Below, in pieces: positions 25,369 through 27,191 of a stretch of 27,191 nt of DNA. This DNA is from UBA11869 sp964544965. GTDB taxonomy: Bacteria > Pseudomonadota > Gammaproteobacteria > Eutrophobiales > Eutrophobiaceae. Made by a program: the position numbers and the translations under genes. The notes under the pieces were generated by a model. The model saw only the letters and a program-made list of their open reading frames with translations. It was not told the origin of the DNA and searched no databases. Each line of letters begins with the position of its first letter. Position 1 is the first letter of the stretch. The DNA lies in NCBI GenBank assembly GCA_964544965.1, contig CAZJED010000017.1, forward strand, positions 1 through 27,191. The letters run 5' to 3'.

Positions 25369-26346
25369 ATGAACAAATTCATTTTTTTTGTTTTATCTAT
25401 TATTTTTTTACTATTAAGCTTTATATTTATTCCATTATCATTTGAAACAACCTTGAGAGTTGTTGATAAATATGATAAATATTTTTTTCTTTCGAAAGCA
25501 GAGCAAACAAATCAATACTCGATACCAGAACAGATAATATCAGGAATATTAGAATTAAAACTTCGTTCTGATTGGAAACGTTATTTTACAAAAAGCATCG
25601 AAAATAGAATTAGTTCTGATATTGATGCTATCCAAATAACACTAAAAGAAATTAATTCACTAGTAATAAATCAAGGCGAATTGATGCATCCTCCAATTAA
25701 TCAATCAACTTTTAATTTTTTTTTACGTGGTTATGGTTGGTGTGATCAAGTAAATACCATACTAACATTTGCTATTAATGAATTCGTAGATAAAGCAGAA
25801 GTTTTTGCGACATTTAATATAAAAGATAATGCATCACATCATACTGTTTCACGAATAAAATCTAATGAGTTAGGTATTGTATTCTTAGATGTATGGGTTG
25901 AAAACAATGAATATTTTAGTTTCTCAGAAATGTTGACAAAAGAGGGAAGGGATATAGTGCCTCTACATAAAGAAATTATGATGAACAATATAAATAATAA
26001 ATCTTGGCCAGACTATCCTCTTATGGAGGCACATAATTACAAAAATGGGTATGTATTAAATCGGTTTTCATTTATGTATCAGAGTAAAAAAGCATTTTTT
26101 AGAATAATACAAATAATTTCTAACATTAATCTTGCTAGCACAGTACTCCAAATTTCATCTGCTCACGCAGACTCCTTAAAAGCTTCAGAGGTACCCCGAT
26201 CACAACAAAAAGAATATTTGAAAGCGCGGTTGTATCATATATATGGGAAAAAGTTTGAGGCGAAAAATATGTATAAAAAATTATTAAGATGTGATACTTA
26301 TATTTGTAAAGCATCGGAAATATTTTATAAACGTTTAAGTGAATAA
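25369..26346 (+). CDS. Membrane-anchored transglutaminase-like protein
   Basis: The 325-aa protein has an N-terminal hydrophobic signal anchor (about 4-24) and an extracytoplasmic domain with a transglutaminase-like Cys-His-Asp order: C125 in GYGWCDQVNT, H157/H158 in ASHHTVSRI, and D174 in IVFLDVW. The spacing fits that cysteine-protease/transferase fold. A helical C-terminus (about 270-320) resembles a TPR-type tail. Members act as peptidases, amide transferases or binding proteins; the substrate cannot be told. It starts three bases after the 31-codon ORF. There is no SD, which is consistent with coupling. Confidence 0.7.
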   Translation: MNKFIFFVLSIIFLLLSFIFIPLSFETTLRVVDKYDKYFFLSKAEQTNQYSIPEQIISGILELKLRSDWKRYFTKSIENRISSDIDAIQITLKEINSLVINQGELMHPPINQSTFNFFLRGYGWCDQVNTILTFAINEFVDKAEVFATFNIKDNASHHTVSRIKSNELGIVFLDVWVENNEYFSFSEMLTKEGRDIVPLHKEIMMNNINNKSWPDYPLMEAHNYKNGYVLNRFSFMYQSKKAFFRIIQIISNINLASTVLQISSAHADSLKASEVPRSQQKEYLKARLYHIYGKKFEAKNMYKKLLRCDTYICKASEIFYKRLSE

Positions 26347-26367
26347 AACGGTATCTTCAATTAGATT

Positions 26368-27096
26368 ATGAAAAACATCACAATTTTTGAAACGGCTATG
26401 GATGCTTATATCGGAGGTGACTACGAAACTGCTTTAAGAGAATTGAGAATACTCGCTGAACAAGGTAATGCGAGTGCGCAACACAATCTTGGTTTCATGT
26501 ACGATAAAGGACAAGGTGTCACGCAAGATGGTAAAGAAGCAGTAAAGTGGTATCGATTAGCAGCCGAGCAAGATGACGCAGATGCACAGAACAATCTTGG
26601 TTGGATGTTTCAAAAAGGAGAAGGTGTGACTCAAGATGATAAAGAAGCAGTCAAGTGGTATCGCTTAGCAGCTGAACAAGGTAATGCAAATGCGCGGAAC
26701 AATCTTGGTGTGATGTACGAGTATGGGGAAGGTATTCCTCAAGATGATAAAGAAGCAGTCAAGTGGTATCGCTTAGCAGCTGAACAAGGTGATGCGGATG
26801 CGCAATATAATATTAGTTATATGTATTACGATGGACAAGGTGTCATTCAAAATTATAAAGAAGCAGTCAAGTGGTGTCGATTAGCAGCTGAACAAGGTGA
26901 TGTGGATGCACAATATAATCTATCTATTTGTTATCACGAAGGCCAAGGAGTTGAAAAGGATTTAGAAGAAGCGAATTATTGGTACACCAAAGTAGTTGAG
27001 CAAGATAATGCGGCCGCATCTAATATAGTTAAATATTTTGAAGACCAAAAAAATGTTCTTAATTTTGATTACTGGAAAAAGAAATCCAGAAACTAG
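26368..27096 (+). CDS. Sel1-like repeat protein
   Basis: The 242-aa protein consists almost wholly of about five to six Sel1-like repeats of 36 residues (unit: NLGxMYxxGxGVxQDxKEAVKWYRLAAEQGxAxAQ), a helical scaffold for protein contacts. The repeats begin near residue 10 (ETAMDAYIGGDYETAL) and end near 225. Most exported Sel1 proteins start with a signal peptide; here none is seen, and a TAG lies two codons upstream of the ATG at 26368. There is no visible SD. Base composition looks richer in G and C than the flanking genes, and adjacent repeats are nearly identical in DNA. Function unknown. Confidence 0.85.
   Translation: MKNITIFETAMDAYIGGDYETALRELRILAEQGNASAQHNLGFMYDKGQGVTQDGKEAVKWYRLAAEQDDADAQNNLGWMFQKGEGVTQDDKEAVKWYRLAAEQGNANARNNLGVMYEYGEGIPQDDKEAVKWYRLAAEQGDADAQYNISYMYYDGQGVIQNYKEAVKWCRLAAEQGDVDAQYNLSICYHEGQGVEKDLEEANYWYTKVVEQDNAAASNIVKYFEDQKNVLNFDYWKKKSRN
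26461..27000 (+). repeat. Tandem 108-bp repeats within the Sel1 gene
   Basis: Five units start at 26461, 26569, 26677, 26785 and 26893. A 53-base stretch at 26630-26682 recurs exactly at 26738-26790, ending in the codons for WYRLAAEQG. The first and last units are more diverged. Confidence 0.9.
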
Positions 27097-27110
27097 TCCA
27101 GACTAGTTTT
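27090..27110 (+). terminator. Hairpin at the stop of the Sel1 gene, weak terminator candidate
   Basis: AAACTAGT (27090-27097) and ACTAGTTT (27102-27109) pair perfectly around a CCAG loop, with the stop codon inside the first arm. Only one more T follows before C, and the stem is AT-rich, so termination efficiency is doubtful. Confidence 0.4.
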
Positions 27111-27191
27111 CGACACATCTGCGTCACGCTCTTTGGACAGGGTATACCCCCCCCCAAAATCATCACCTTTAGTGCATATATATATTCCGTC
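27097..27191. other. Right-edge non-coding stretch with a C9 tract
   Basis: No convincing ORF is present; a 22-codon minus-strand frame reads through the poly-C as glycines and is probably chance. The stretch holds nine consecutive C (27147-27155), unusual in so AT-rich a window. Confidence 0.5.

Noticed and set aside
26461..27000. CRISPR-like array
   Set aside because: The repeats are 108-base coding units of a continuous Sel1 reading frame, not short repeats with unique spacers.
27105..27161. Short minus-strand ORF through the C9 tract
   Set aside because: About 22 codons only, reading the homopolymer as glycines, with no supporting ribosome site or recognisable product.

Overview
The window is a dense, AT-rich stretch of what looks like a gammaproteobacterial chromosome. 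The evidence is gene order: pilMNOPQ followed by aroK-aroB and a DamX-like SPOR gene, mrcA (PBP1A) divergent from pilM, priA followed by argS and an FtsN-like SPOR gene, and a YrfG-type nucleotidase divergent from cysQ. All are familiar gammaproteobacterial neighbourhoods. I cannot name a genus. Many genes have weak or no visible Shine-Dalgarno sequence. No rRNA, tRNA, CRISPR array, insertion sequence or phage gene was seen.

Left part, minus strand (1-8754). Read in transcription order: pilM (GTG start), pilN, pilO, pilP and pilQ, tightly coupled and encoding the type IV pilus alignment complex and secretin. A hairpin plus T-tract terminator follows pilQ. Then come aroK and aroB (shikimate pathway), a dGTPase-like HD hydrolase, and a DamX-like single-pass SPOR protein cut by the window edge. 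That last gene fills 1-828, so the left edge is not empty.

Centre, plus strand (8926-16682). mrcA makes the bifunctional peptidoglycan synthase. priA, an exported rhodanese-like protein, argS (TTG start) and an FtsN-like SPOR division protein follow. Around pilM/mrcA the window is therefore rich in envelope, septum and pilus functions.

Centre-right (16885-21492). A stand-alone receiver whose phosphoacceptor Asp is replaced by Asn sits just upstream of a GVRGS-type metallo-beta-lactamase-fold hydrolase. thiS-thiG (thiazole synthesis) and trmB (tRNA m7G46 methyltransferase) follow, then the convergent yrfG-like nucleotidase and its divergent neighbour cysQ.

Right part (21511-27191). This part is more accessory: an exported SH3b protein, an exported NAPE-PLD-like hydrolase, SelO/YdiU (protein AMPylase pseudokinase), an exported protein of unknown family, a translationally coupled 31-codon ORF, a membrane-anchored transglutaminase-like protein, and a Sel1-repeat protein with near-identical DNA repeats. 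The window ends in a short non-coding stretch with a run of nine C.

The main candidates for something undescribed are the Asn-receiver/hydrolase pair and the small 24836-26346 cluster. The mrcA gene also contains a perfect 14-bp inverted repeat over the codons of its SxN catalytic motif. None of these is proven to be a new system.
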